A stretch of DNA of 64,000 nt from Malus domestica (Eukaryota > Streptophyta > Magnoliopsida > Rosales > Rosaceae), in the NCBI RefSeq assembly GCF_042453785.1, contig NC_091670.1:39319501-39383500 (forward strand), read 5' to 3'. The notes under the pieces are model-generated. The model was not told the origin of the DNA. It searched no databases and saw nothing but the letters and a program-made list of their open reading frames with translations. The translations under genes were made by a program, and so were the position numbers. This document shows positions 36,377 through 46,467 of the stretch, in pieces; the first letter of the stretch is position 1; every line of letters begins with the position of its first letter.

Positions 36377-36419
36377 CCGTCGTTTGCCACCTGTCCAATT
36401 GAACAGTGGCTCACCCTCG

Positions 36420-37375
36420 CATCTGATGAACTAGGTTGGACCGGCTAACCAATAATGCTTTTAAAATAAAATAATTAAAATAAAAATTCTATTGAATCTG
36501 AAAAAAACACTATAAAATTCTTCTTGCAAAACATTTTAATGCTTTCTGTAAAAAAACACATATCGGATGCTTCTTCAAAAGTACTTAAAATGTTTTTAGA
36601 ACCAAAACAATTTCACCAAAAACACATTCAATTATTTTAAAAATACTTCCAAACGAGCTATATATAAACATCGTATGATCAATAACATTAATATTATCTG
36701 AAAGTGACAAGTAATTGTAAAAATGACGTCATGCTACATGGCGAGCAATTGCCATGCTATTCCTTCTGAGGATAAGAACATTTTTTGCAAGTCTGCTAAT
36801 TAGAATAGCTCTTACCACCAATAAAAGCAGCATAAAACCGAAAAAAAAAGAATGTGATATCCACACATCCTTTTTTACTTCTCTCACACCTTTTTAATTT
36901 TCGGCCGTTGGATCAAATGAATTGAAGAAGATCAAAGGACAAAAATTAACAAGGGGGGTAGGAAAAGTAAAAAGGGGTGTGTGGATAGCACATCTCTAAA
37001 AAAAATACAAAAATTCTTATACGTTGTAAACTGCTTTTAAAAAAAGAGAGTTTTAACAAAACACTTCTGATACTGTTCACTTTTAACGAAAAACCACATT
37101 TATACATTTCTTTGGTACTATTCACTATACCTTTAAAAATGACTTTTCATTAAAAGATAAGTTTTTTTAGACGTTTCGTTAGTTTTCCTTTTTAAAAAAG
37201 CCGAATAAAATTATGACTCCAATGGATAGGCACAAATTGCCCAATGAATGTTTTACACAGTAAAATTCCAAAAGTTACTGAAAGGTTTAAAAATCCAACG
37301 GGGTTTTACCTACATAATTTTTCCATTAACAATAAAATTGTAACAGCAGCATGACTTTGTTTTGCTTCAAGTAGA
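36420..37375. other. Intergenic with MITE fragments; HASPP28 3' flank
   Basis: A MITE of about 150 nt lies at 36850-37000, with inverted ends 'atgtgatatccacacatccttttttactt' and 'aagtaaaaaggggtgtgtggatagcacat'. Another AT-rich insertion lies at about 37045-37195 and resembles the dispersed repeat at 43380-43490 and 53690-53815. The second-copy locus at 53469-54016 lacks both. The last ~100 nt should be the HASPP28 3' UTR. Confidence 0.55.
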
Positions 37376-39153
37376 TCATTTGCGTGCTTCAACCTTCTTC
37401 TGTTCTTTGGCTGAAACAATTGGGAGTTGAACAAATATAGTCCTTGAAGATCCAGAACAAGAGAAATCGACACGAAAAAAAAACAGAAAAAACGGAACAA
37501 AGAAACAAGCAATAAGTTGTGCTGGTCTAAGAAACATTACCAGCTTTTTCTTCTTCTCTCTTTTCAGCAGCTTCCGCCCTTTGCTCTCGTATAAGCGCTA
37601 AACGCTCTGCATGATCAACAAAATGATATCAATAAGAAATTCGAAGCTATAGCGGTGAAAGTGCAAATCCAGCCCATAGGAGCCTCTTGTTCTTCTCTAA
37701 AGAACCCGTATCTAACAAGACTTCAGCAGTAAAATGTGCAGCGAAAAATATTGATGAGATTGTAACTCGACAACAAAAATTACAAGGCAAGCTGCAAGCC
37801 AATCCATATGTCAGCTAACAACCGTGTACTGAATCAGAGATTCTAACATGTAACCGGTTGTATATCCCCTCATTAGTATCTCTCCCATCATGTGAATGTG
37901 TCACGTGATGAGAGAGATACTAATAGGTACTCTTGGCAAATAATAATCACGACAAAATACCTAAATCTTTCCTTGCTTGTTCAGTTTTTCCCTGTTCTTG
38001 CAGCCTCATATATCTCTCGCGGGCTCTCTGTTTCTCCAATTCTTCTCTGAAAACAAATGAACAAAAATTGAGGATGTCAAAACCGATTAGGATAAAAGAA
38101 GAAATACGAATAGAACTTATATTCCACAGACGAACCTTTCACGCCTTGAGAGTTCAGTTGTCCTTCCCATCTGTAAAGAAAATAACAAATATTACTCTTT
38201 CACAAAATTCACCATCAGAATTCACAGCTATTGTCAAAGTAAATTGCAGAACTTACATCAATGTCTCGAGCTTTCACGGTCTTCGGCTTTACCAAATTCG
38301 GATTTTCAATCTCAATAATCCCTTGGATCCCCTTCTTCTTCTGATAACATTATTTGGCAACACAAAAAATAAAAAGGTTCACATTTATTACTTACTCATA
38401 AAAACAGTATAAACCAACCAAAAAAGTACAAAAACTTTCTACATAGATGACAGTTCATGTTCACTAACCTCCTCATGTCCTTCGGATTCATCTCCAGACT
38501 CCTCTTCGGAACTTGCAACGAAATCTACTTCAACTTCATCACGCTTAGCTTCCCGCTAAGGAAAACAACAAATTAACTTTCTTAAACCGAAAAATCAATA
38601 GTTTCGTATCACCATATAGTATGTGAGTGTGAGAGGGACAAACCTTCGAAAAAGTCCGCGGACGGCTAGAGGTACCAGCAACTGCAAATTTATATATACA
38701 ACAACAAAGATGTCAGAATTGCTTAATTTTGACAAGAATTTTAATCACTTCTGCGAATCAAACAAACAAACCAAAGCAATCAAAATTCATATCAATTACC
38801 TAAATTCAAAGTCAAATCGTTTTCATGTTCTAAAAAAATTGTAATATCAAACAAACCAACAATCAAAATTCTAATAATTTCAATTCAATCACTCATAAAA
38901 CACAACTTGGTAAAAAACACCAGTACAATTTGTCAATTCAACGAGCCCAAGAGCCATAATCCTCTGTTTGGTTACCGAGAAAACCCCAGATAGTTGGAGG
39001 GAAAGCAAAATTTAAACAACAAACTGGTTACTCAATAAAATAAAATACAAAAAAAAAAGCTAAAAATTAAGGAGTGTTTGTCTTACGAAGATCTTCGGGA
39101 GTGGAGAACTGCCGATGGCCGGTGGGCTTGCTCTTGTACTTCCCCCTTCCCAT
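37376..39153 (-). CDS. PP28/HASPP28-type phosphoprotein (PDAP1 homologue)
   Basis: Plant member of the 28-kDa heat- and acid-stable phosphoprotein family, small charged casein-kinase substrates of poorly known function. Eight exons: 39153..39087, 38681..38644, 38555..38469, 38340..38257, 38170..38136, 38046..37961, 37606..37541, 37410..37376. They total 498 nt, 165 residues; all boundaries are GT-AG and every phase closes. The basic N-terminus MGRGKYKSKPTGHRQFSTPEDL is followed by an acidic Ser/Glu-rich middle (SSEEESGDESEGHEE) with casein-kinase-II-like sites. Next come IEIENPNLVKPK and TTELSRREREELEKQRARERYM, then a long helical charged tail (KTEQARKDLERLALIREQRAEAA). The order matches the family from end to end. 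No exon is longer than 90 nt, so it is invisible to simple ORF scanning. Exon 8 with flanking intron and 3' UTR is duplicated at 53469-54016. Confidence 0.92.
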
Positions 39154-39734
39154 CGTCTGAATTCAAACAGAAGAGGAACGGCACAGGATAATTCCGGTTC
39201 AAACTCGGCACCAAAAAGAATCGGAAATTTTGGTGGATTATGGCGATGATTTGGGGGCTGGAGTTTCGATAAAATTCGATTGTGAAATCGAAAAACCCTA
39301 GTCGAGTCGTCCCAGGAATATCGAAGGACAAAGGGGTTTGTGAGCGGCGTGTTATGGAGGGAAATCCGTCTTTAATATGTACTCTGCTTTCAGTTTTATT
39401 GACTTTTAGTCTCGTACCGTTATTGACATTTCAAAATTATAACCCTACACTTCAAATTTTTTTATATTTTAATCGTCCTATGCAAATCACATAACCTATT
39501 TTCAAGGTTTTCTTTTTTTTAACATTTCAACTCCTCACTCCAACCTATTTCAAGATTATTTTGGACATTTCAACTCCTCACTCCAACCTATTTCAAAAAT
39601 ATTTTGTACATGGTCGACCACGTTAAATTCTTGACCTGTAATTTGTTAACTCCATGTTAAGGAGCCTAATGTATTTTTTACTGTTCACCATAAGTTTATA
39701 AAACAAACGGGATGTGGATTTGGTTATTACATTT

Positions 39735-39978
39735 GTGTTTTAATGTTGTAAATGAGCTTTATTCAACATCTGATACACAACATTATTTGATGGATGTCCT
39801 AATCTACCATGCCAAGTGGATGAAAGGACAAGTTGACCAAGATGTGTTTGAGCTAGTGACGTGGATTTGGTTGTTACAGAATTGGATGAAGCAAGTGGGA
39901 TGGGATATAGTCCATTTCTGCACAACCCTTTGTAGAGAATCCTCTCGGTGGTCTTGTCCTAAATTCAGAAAGTAATTG
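39735..39978 (-). pseudogene. Copia GAG-pre-integrase fragment
   Basis: Minus-strand frame with NGLYPIPL and STWHGRLGHPSNNVVYQML, the His/Cys region that precedes integrase in Ty1/copia polyproteins. It is cut at 39978 by a solo LTR of a different family. No other part of the element is seen nearby. Confidence 0.75.
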
Positions 39979-40425
39979 TGTTGATGCACAAAATCGGTGA
40001 GGACTTTGGTACAACAGAAAGTGTCAAGTTTGTGACCTTCGCTAGATTGCTCCGGTCACTAATGTGGATAAATATGTAAATGGATAAGGACAGGGAAGCA
40101 AACACAAGATGTACGTGGTTCACCCAGATTTGCTATGTCCACGAAGTAGAGGAGTTCTCATTAATTGTGAAGGGTTTACACAAGTACGTAGGTTCAAGCT
40201 TTCATTTAATGAGTACTAGTGAATGATTTAGTACAAATGACATTAGAAAATATTGTGAGAGAATGATCTCTATTTATAGAAGAGAGTTTCTAGTTTCATT
40301 CTGACATTGACACGTGTCGTGTTGTGATTGACCTCCTGGTTGGAGGGAAACTCTTCTGGGTCATTGACGGTATAACGTTGACCGGTGCTCAGTAGTTTCG
40401 GGATTGATCAAGTATGGTACAAACA
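39979..40425. repeat. Solo LTR related to the 43.7-kb element
   Basis: Begins TGTTGATGCACAAAA and ends GGTACAAACA, the same ends as the LTRs at 43707 and 50204, with shared 'aacacaagatgtacgtggttcaccc' and a 'ctctatttatagaag' TATA region. The flanks aattg and aagtg differ by one base, consistent with a decayed 5-bp target duplication. No internal region of the same family adjoins it. Confidence 0.65.
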
Positions 40426-41130
40426 AAGTGCATCAAAGATGAGCCAACAATTGTTGTCTAAGCAGACTTTATGCATAGATAGTGAATTCTAAGTTAACTT
40501 GGGAACGTATAACACATAATTTAAATTTAGTGGTTCAATTATTGTATTAACTAGTAAATATGCATGTGCGTTGCTGCAGGACTTGAATGCACCAGCCTTA
40601 ACTACATGAATAAGACACATTTAACATGAAAATAATTAAACATAATCATGAACGAACAAAATGGATAGATCCATGAAATTATAAAAAGCATTGCAACAAT
40701 AGATCCAGGAAATTATAAAAATCCATCCAATCAAGAGACAATATAATAGTTGTGGGAAGGTGAGTATGCAACCAAGAATCTTAAGATATACTTGATTTGT
40801 GATTCCATTATAATTTCACACACAAAAAAGATCAAATTTTGATTGAAACATCAAACAAAACAATCTCATATGTTACAGATTGGACCAACTAAATAAAGAA
40901 TCTATTAATATGATTTTCAGCTAAAAAGAAACTGATTGCAAGTTATAAATTCCATGGGTAATTTGATTTTGCAGATTAAAAAAGTCGAAAAATATTGAAA
41001 GTTACTAAACCCCATCACATCAGAAAAAAGAACAGAATCCAAATGTAAACTCTAGAAGAGTGACAATTGCATAAAGAATATGATAAAATTTTCTCTTTGC
41101 GAAGAGTGTCCAATGAGTTACATGGTGATG
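40426..41130. other. Intergenic, no gene seen
   Basis: AT-rich sequence without coding signal. Confidence 0.35.
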
Positions 41131-41727
41131 ACGGAATTATGCATTGAGGGTGAAAATTGTATGAAGGTAATAATATATTGTCAATTTAAACTCCTCTTAA
41201 GAATCATTGTTTCCTAATTAAATAAATGCCTCTGGGATGATGTCGTTATATAGATAATTTAAATATCTCATCAAATGTGAATGTACCCATTAAAGTATGA
41301 ATCTGACATCTCAATTCAACTCTCGAAATTACTGTGAGAGTATTAATATATCATGTAGAATGAGGTGGGATTATGATAAAAGATAGAACTTTAGCTGATG
41401 GTAAAATATTTGATAATTTGAAGTAAGCCAACTGGGAATCCCAAATGTTGTTTATCATAAGCTAAAGTTCTATCTTTTATTAGTAATCCCACCTCATTCT
41501 ACATGATACATTAATACTGTCACAATAATTTCGAGATTTGAATCAATAAATTCTTAGATTCATACCATGACGGATACATCCACATTCAATGAGATACTTA
41601 ATCATCTATATAACGATCACATCCCAGAGGCATTCATTTAATTTAGAAACAGTAATTCTTAGGAGGAGTTTAAATTGACAATATATTATTACTTTCAAAC
41701 AATTTCCACCCTCAATGCATAATTCCC
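41131..41727. mobile_element. Long-arm foldback element
   Basis: Two arms of about 265 nt (41131-41400 and 41455-41727) are near-perfect inverted copies. The left reads 'ggaattatgcattgagggtg', 'aatatattgtcaatttaaactcc', 'gcctctgggatg' and 'tcatgtagaatgaggtggga'; the right carries the complements in reverse order. The loop is only about 55 nt. A transcript would fold into a very long hairpin. It sits about 140 nt beyond the stop codon of the gene at 41864-42591. An (AAC/AAT)n run follows at 41727-41760. Confidence 0.7.
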
Positions 41728-41863
41728 AACAATAACAACAATAACAACAATAACAACAAAAAACCTCTTAGATTTCACTTTCACTTAATCATAGGCATCC
41801 ACTCATCCGTAACAAATGGAGAAATAAGCAGAAATCTCCTTAAGACAACATAGAGTCCACTAC

Positions 41864-42591
41864 TCACTGTGCCCTTGGTGCAGATGGACCAATAACCAAA
41901 GCGTTTTGAGCTCCTCCCATCTGCATTTCCTTAGAATCTTCATGACACACATGATATTACAACCAACAAAATAGCTTAAGCATGTTACAGTGGCAATATA
42001 GAATACCCAGATAGACTTAACTTCCACAAAACAATAAGCTATAACTTCCCTACTTCTAACTGCTTATTTGAAATTTCAATTAGAACAAATAATACCGGTG
42101 AGGGCAAGAGAATAGGAAGGCCATTCAGAACCACTTCCCGGTGCACCAGACTCAGGCCGGCGAGGCGGTTTTTGGCTAGCCGTGGGTTGAATTCCTACAT
42201 ACTCCATGCTTATCTAATAATTCAAATCAAAATTTTCATTCCAACACAACATTCTTCAAATCAATAACTTCACAAAGCTTATAATTCACAAAAAAATTAA
42301 AAAAAAACAAAAGAAAAACACTAACAATTTCAACTCTATAATTTCAGTAACCTTGTGGCTCATGCGAAGGCTTTTACTGCAAGAAAAAAAAAAGAGTGAG
42401 CAACAATTAAAACACGAATTTTCAAACAAAAAAAAGAACTACATTCAACTCAATAATTTCACGAACCCCAAAAATTATAGAAAGTAAAGGCAACGACGGT
42501 ACCTCTCAGGGTTGGGAGGAGGGAGTTCGCAACGGGCGAGGAGAAGAAATCGAGAGATCGTTTGAGGGGTTTGAGACTGAGCTTCTGCCAT
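41864..42591 (-). CDS. Unrecognised small four-exon gene
   Basis: Join 42591..42503, 42376..42352, 42213..42096 and 41937..41864: 306 nt, 101 residues. All introns are GT-AG and the phases (2, 0, 1) close to a single frame, which random sequence would rarely allow. The product starts MAEAQSQTPQTISRFLLLARCELPPP, has a short basic stretch (SKSLRMSHKISMEYVG), a Pro/Arg/Gly-rich middle (QKPPRRPESGAPGSGSEWPSY) and ends VIGPSAPRAQ. I do not recognise the family. There is no signal peptide or transmembrane helix. A real but small plant protein is the best reading; a non-coding transcript with chance frames is the alternative. The 3' UTR may run into the foldback element at 41131-41727. Confidence 0.6.
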
Positions 42592-43706
42592 AAACAATAT
42601 ACCTAGAATTCCCCAAGTTTTCAAATGGAAATTAAACATTTACATAGCTTATATAAAAAGCTAAAATATAAAAAATTAATCAAAAGGTTGAGAGAACTCA
42701 TATCCCAGTATTGCTCATTGCTGATATTAACACCCACTGACAGCAGCCCTTGATTTGTGGAATTCCCACGCCCAACTCCATGACCTCTGTCTCTGCCATC
42801 CCTCACAACCATACCCACTTTCGACCCACCCCTCAATCCCGACACCAACCCTTGATTTGACGAGGAAAAATCAATCCAACCCCACCCTTTCGCAAGCCTC
42901 ACTCCTCCCTCTCCCTTCCCCTCGCTGCCAATCAACGCCCATCTCCCTCTTTGTAGCACTGCAACCCACGTTAAAACAATCTGTGCGCATGAAGAAAATG
43001 GACTTTCGCTCCAGTTTTAAAACAATCTGTAGACCTGAAAATTTTAAGCCGCATAATTAAAGTCTTTACTGTTTATACAACTTTTTAATACAATATTCTA
43101 GAATTTTACCATGTTATGTTATTTATTTAGGATGATTGGAACATGGGAGGGCCACATCTAATATATAATATTAGATTATAAAATATTAATTCTTAAATTA
43201 TCAACCCGAATTGTTGATGTGGCCATGGCTCACAATCTAACAAAAAAATAAAAGTGCGAAGATTTAGATGAAGGTTTAGAGGATTAAATAATGATTGAAG
43301 TGTGAAGATTTTATTTTGAAGATTTTATTTTTAAAGGAAAGTTAATGAAAAAGGTTTGAAAACTTTGAGTTTTAAGGATAAGGATAAAATAAAGGGTAAA
43401 GTGAATAGCACAATGATTGACTTTTTAGTATAAAAACATGATTTTTCGTTAAAATAAATAGTACCGGGAGCTTTTCGTTAAAATTCCTTATTTTTAATGT
43501 CGTAAATATAGTGGATGGCCCAAATGCAGAATTTGAAAGCTGATAATTGCAATATTACTGTTTACATGAAGACTTTGTAAATAAGGTAAGTTAGCTTTTT
43601 GTGAGTGTCGGATGAAAAACCTTTATATAAAGAGGTGAATTTACATCATTGTACACGTAATAAGATATCACACTCAAAAGAAAGGAGATAGAAATACAAT
43701 GCTGTG
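42592..43706. other. Intergenic, with a dispersed repeat
   Basis: The minus-strand frame at 42621-42959 is Gly/Arg-rich with no known domain and is not called. At 43380-43490 lies a dispersed repeat ('gattgactttttagtataaaaacatgatttttcgtt') also present at 53690-53815. Confidence 0.4.
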
Positions 43707-44088
43707 TGTTGATGCACAAAACCGGAGGGGTCTTGGAACAACGTAAATCCGACCGTGAATCTGCAAGAAAATAAAGAACACAAGATGTATCGTGGTTCAC
43801 CCCAATGTTTGGGTTACGTCCACACTGATATTGTATTTCTCCGAGATGTATGAAGAGGGAGAGAGAGCTTCTGAAGGTGAGAAAGCTCTTCTCAATCTGA
43901 GAGGTTTGAGGGGATGAGGAGGCTTAAGAATTGGCCTTCTCTCTTGTGAGGATGAGGAGTCCCTTTTATAGAATAAGGGCTCCTCACTTATTACATATTT
44001 GCCCCTTCCTTTATTACATAATTACATTTGAGTCCCCCGAGTATTTATATGAGATCTAAATACGGAGGCCCTAAATATGGTACAAACA
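43707..44088 (-). repeat. 3' LTR of the non-autonomous LTR element
   Basis: 382 bp. Contains 'ttttatagaataagg', the probable TATA region on one strand, and shares that motif with three further internal copies nearby. Confidence 0.75.
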
Positions 44089-45232
44089 GTAGTCCCCCAA
44101 GTCTACAGTCAAGAAAGTCTTTTGGCTGGAGACTTGAAATTCAGTCCGTGTGTGGGCCGAAGTAACTAGATGTCGTCTTGAACTGATACTCGATATGAGG
44201 CGGTGCTCAATCTGAAATGATGCTCAACTAGAAGTAGCATATGTTGCGAGGCTGCTCGATTTATGGCTTATGTTGCCTTGGTTGGCTCGGCTTGTGGCGT
44301 TGAAGGTGAGGGAGTCCCTTTTATAGAATAAGGGCTCGCTCCTCAATACATAAATATGGGCTAGAGTTGATGCTCACGGCGAGGCGGTTGCTCAGTAGGC
44401 GGCGATGTTCTCTAATGATGGTGATTGAGTCCCTTTTATAGAATAAGGGCTCGCTCCTCAGTACATGAATAATAGGTTAGGAGTGATGCTCGCGGTGAGG
44501 CGGTTGCTCAGCTGGCGGCGATGCTCTCTAATGATGGTGAGGGAGTCCCTTTTATAGAATAAGGGCTCGCTCCTCAGTACATAAATAATGGGCTAAGTCC
44601 CCCAAGTATTTTTTTTATGAGGCCCAATATATGGTACATAGTGTAGTCCCCCAAGTCTTTAGTCAATAGGGTCTGTTGGCTGGAGACTTCAAATTCGAAC
44701 CATGTATGGGCTGGAGTAGTGGTTGTTCGGAGGCGGTATTTGTATACCCTACACTGAAACTTTGTAGGTGAAGCTTTGCAAGTGAAATTTTGAAGTTAGA
44801 GCTTATGTAAATGAAGCTTTTGAAGCTGATTTACATGAGTGATGCTCATGAATGTTTATGTTGATTGACATGAGTGATGTTCATGGATGTTGACATGAAT
44901 GATGGTCATGAATGTTTATGTATGATTGACATGAGTGATGCTCATGAATGTTTATGTATGATTGACATGAGTAATGCTCATGTATAACTTTGGAGTACTG
45001 GACGTACTTTTGATCACCTAGTGGGTGATAATAGCGGCAGGCTGCCGAATAATTTTGGAGTACTAGGCGTACTTTTGATCACCTGGTTGGTGATAATAGC
45101 GGCAGGCTGCCGAATAATTTTGGAGTCATAGGGCCTGGCTCTTTTGGGCATATGGGCCTTGGCTCTCCACATAACATTCCAGCCCTTTATTTTCCAGCCC
45201 ATTATTTTCGTTTTGTTTTATTACCCTTTGAT
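44089..45232. repeat. Tandem repeats inside the LTR element
   Basis: Three extra copies of an LTR-derived stretch, 'gagtcccttttatagaataagggctcgctcctca', lie near 44309, 44428 and 44543, each followed by 'gctcgcggtgaggcggttgctca'-like sequence. A minisatellite of about 36 nt ('gacatgagtgatgctcatgaatgtttatgt') covers 44820-44990. A 62-nt unit ('ttttggagtact...gaataa') is repeated twice at 44993-45120. Confidence 0.65.
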
Positions 45233-45898
45233 GGGGTTTATACATATGTCTCCGAAAGATAAGAAAAATAAATCACATCATTCAAAAACAAGAAAAGTAG
45301 ATCACACCATTCTGGTGGGGTGTTTATTCCTTGCTTTTGCTTTTCTCTTTTCCACCGCACCTTTCTTTTGGTTTTGTGTTTTCTTTGCAACTTTGAAGCT
45401 TACCTCGCTTGAACCAACGAATAAGACTCATTGGTGACCGCTTGCACATTCCTCTTTTGCTTTTGCTTTTCTCTTTGTTCACTGCATCTTTTTTTTTTTT
45501 TTGCTTTTGTTTTCTACAGACATCCTTTGCTTTTTTTCTCTTTTCTTTCCACTACGTCTTATTTTGGCGGGGTTTATACAGATGTCTCCGAAAGATAAGA
45601 AAAATAAATCATATCATTCAAAAACAAGAAAAGTAGATCACACCATTCTGGTGGAGTGTTTATTCCTTGCTTTTGCTTTTCTCTTTTCCACCGCACCTTT
45701 CTTTTGGTTTTGTGTTTTCTTTGCAACTTTGAAACTGACCTCGCTTGAACCAACGAATAAGACTCATTGGTGACCGCTTGCACATTCCTCTTTTGCTTTT
45801 GCTTTTCTCTTTGTTCACTGCATCTTTTTTTTTTTGCTTTTGTTTTCTACAGACATCCTTTGCTTTTTTTCTCTTTTCTTTCCACTACGTCTTATTTT
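45233..45898. repeat. Recent 336-bp tandem duplication
   Basis: Units 45233-45568 and 45569-45898 both run from 'ggggtttataca' and 'gtctccgaaagataag' to 'ccactacgtcttattttgg'. They differ by only a few bases and by T-run lengths. The open frames in it reflect T-rich sequence. Confidence 0.7.
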
Positions 45899-46045
45899 GG
45901 CTTTGCTTTCTCCAGACATCCTTTGCTTTTTCTTTTCATTTCCTGAAAAGAGGACCCATATCACATGACTATCATTCAACTGTACAAATATGTAGTTCTA
46001 AGTGTAAAACTCTCCGGCTTGACTTAGCGCCTCCGCTTCATAACT

Positions 46046-46260
46046 CGGGTAATCGGGTTTGGTGGCGTCGGAAACGACGAATGTCTGCTGAAACGTCGAC
46101 AGTGCGTCTTTCAAGTCGTTCGAAACTCTTGGAATACCTCTCTCTTTCCCTCCGCCGAACACGTCGTCCGTCAACAACTCGTTGGAGCTTCGAGTCGAGT
46201 TGTTCGAGTTCCTTCTCGAGGCCTCAGTTCCTCTACCAAGACTCTGTTTGGAAGAAGCCA
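46046..46260 (-). pseudogene. Phototropin (PHOT1-type) gene fragment
   Basis: The minus-strand frame contains SRRNSNNSTRSS, DVFGGGKERGIPRVS, then NDLKDALSTFQQTFVVSDATKPDYP. This is the linker plus the first strand of the LOV1 flavin-binding domain of phototropin blue-light receptors. The match stops after DYP, where LOV1 would continue IMYASAGF; the next residues are unrelated. Only about 70 residues of a ~1000-residue receptor kinase are present, with no chromophore cysteine and no kinase, so it cannot be a receptor. It lies within the LTR element, in the element's own orientation. Confidence 0.8.
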
Positions 46261-46261
46261 T

Positions 46262-46467
46262 TGAACAGGGATTGAACGGAAGAAGTCTCATCGCCGCCCA
46301 CTTGATTGAGAGATTTGAAGGAGGAGTTGTGTGCACGAATGCGCTGCTTAGCAGCCTTAACAAGAGATGCGCCCATGAGCTTGGGTTGTTGGGCAAAATC
46401 AACAGCATCATCGGTAGGATTAGCAAGTGGTTCTGGGTAATTTGGTGAAAGTCGGACTGGAGGAGAA
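46262..46467 (-). pseudogene. Unidentified coding-like fragment beside the phototropin piece
   Basis: A minus-strand frame of about 65 residues with non-repetitive composition (NPTDDAVDFAQQPKLMG, LVKAAKQRIRAHN). It is in a different frame from the phototropin fragment and ends where the solo LTR at 46468 was inserted. It may be another captured exon; I do not recognise it. Confidence 0.35.

Noticed and set aside
39712-39975. Plus-strand open frame
   Set aside because: Shadow of the minus-strand copia GAG-pre-integrase fragment.
42621-42959. Gly/Arg-rich minus-strand frame
   Set aside because: No domain, and composition follows local base bias.
44820-44990. Regularly spaced repeats as a CRISPR-like array
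   Set aside because: Direct tandem minisatellite without unique spacers, in a plant LTR element.
45144-45773. Several Phe/Leu-rich overlapping frames
   Set aside because: They follow the T-rich 336-bp tandem duplication, not a gene.
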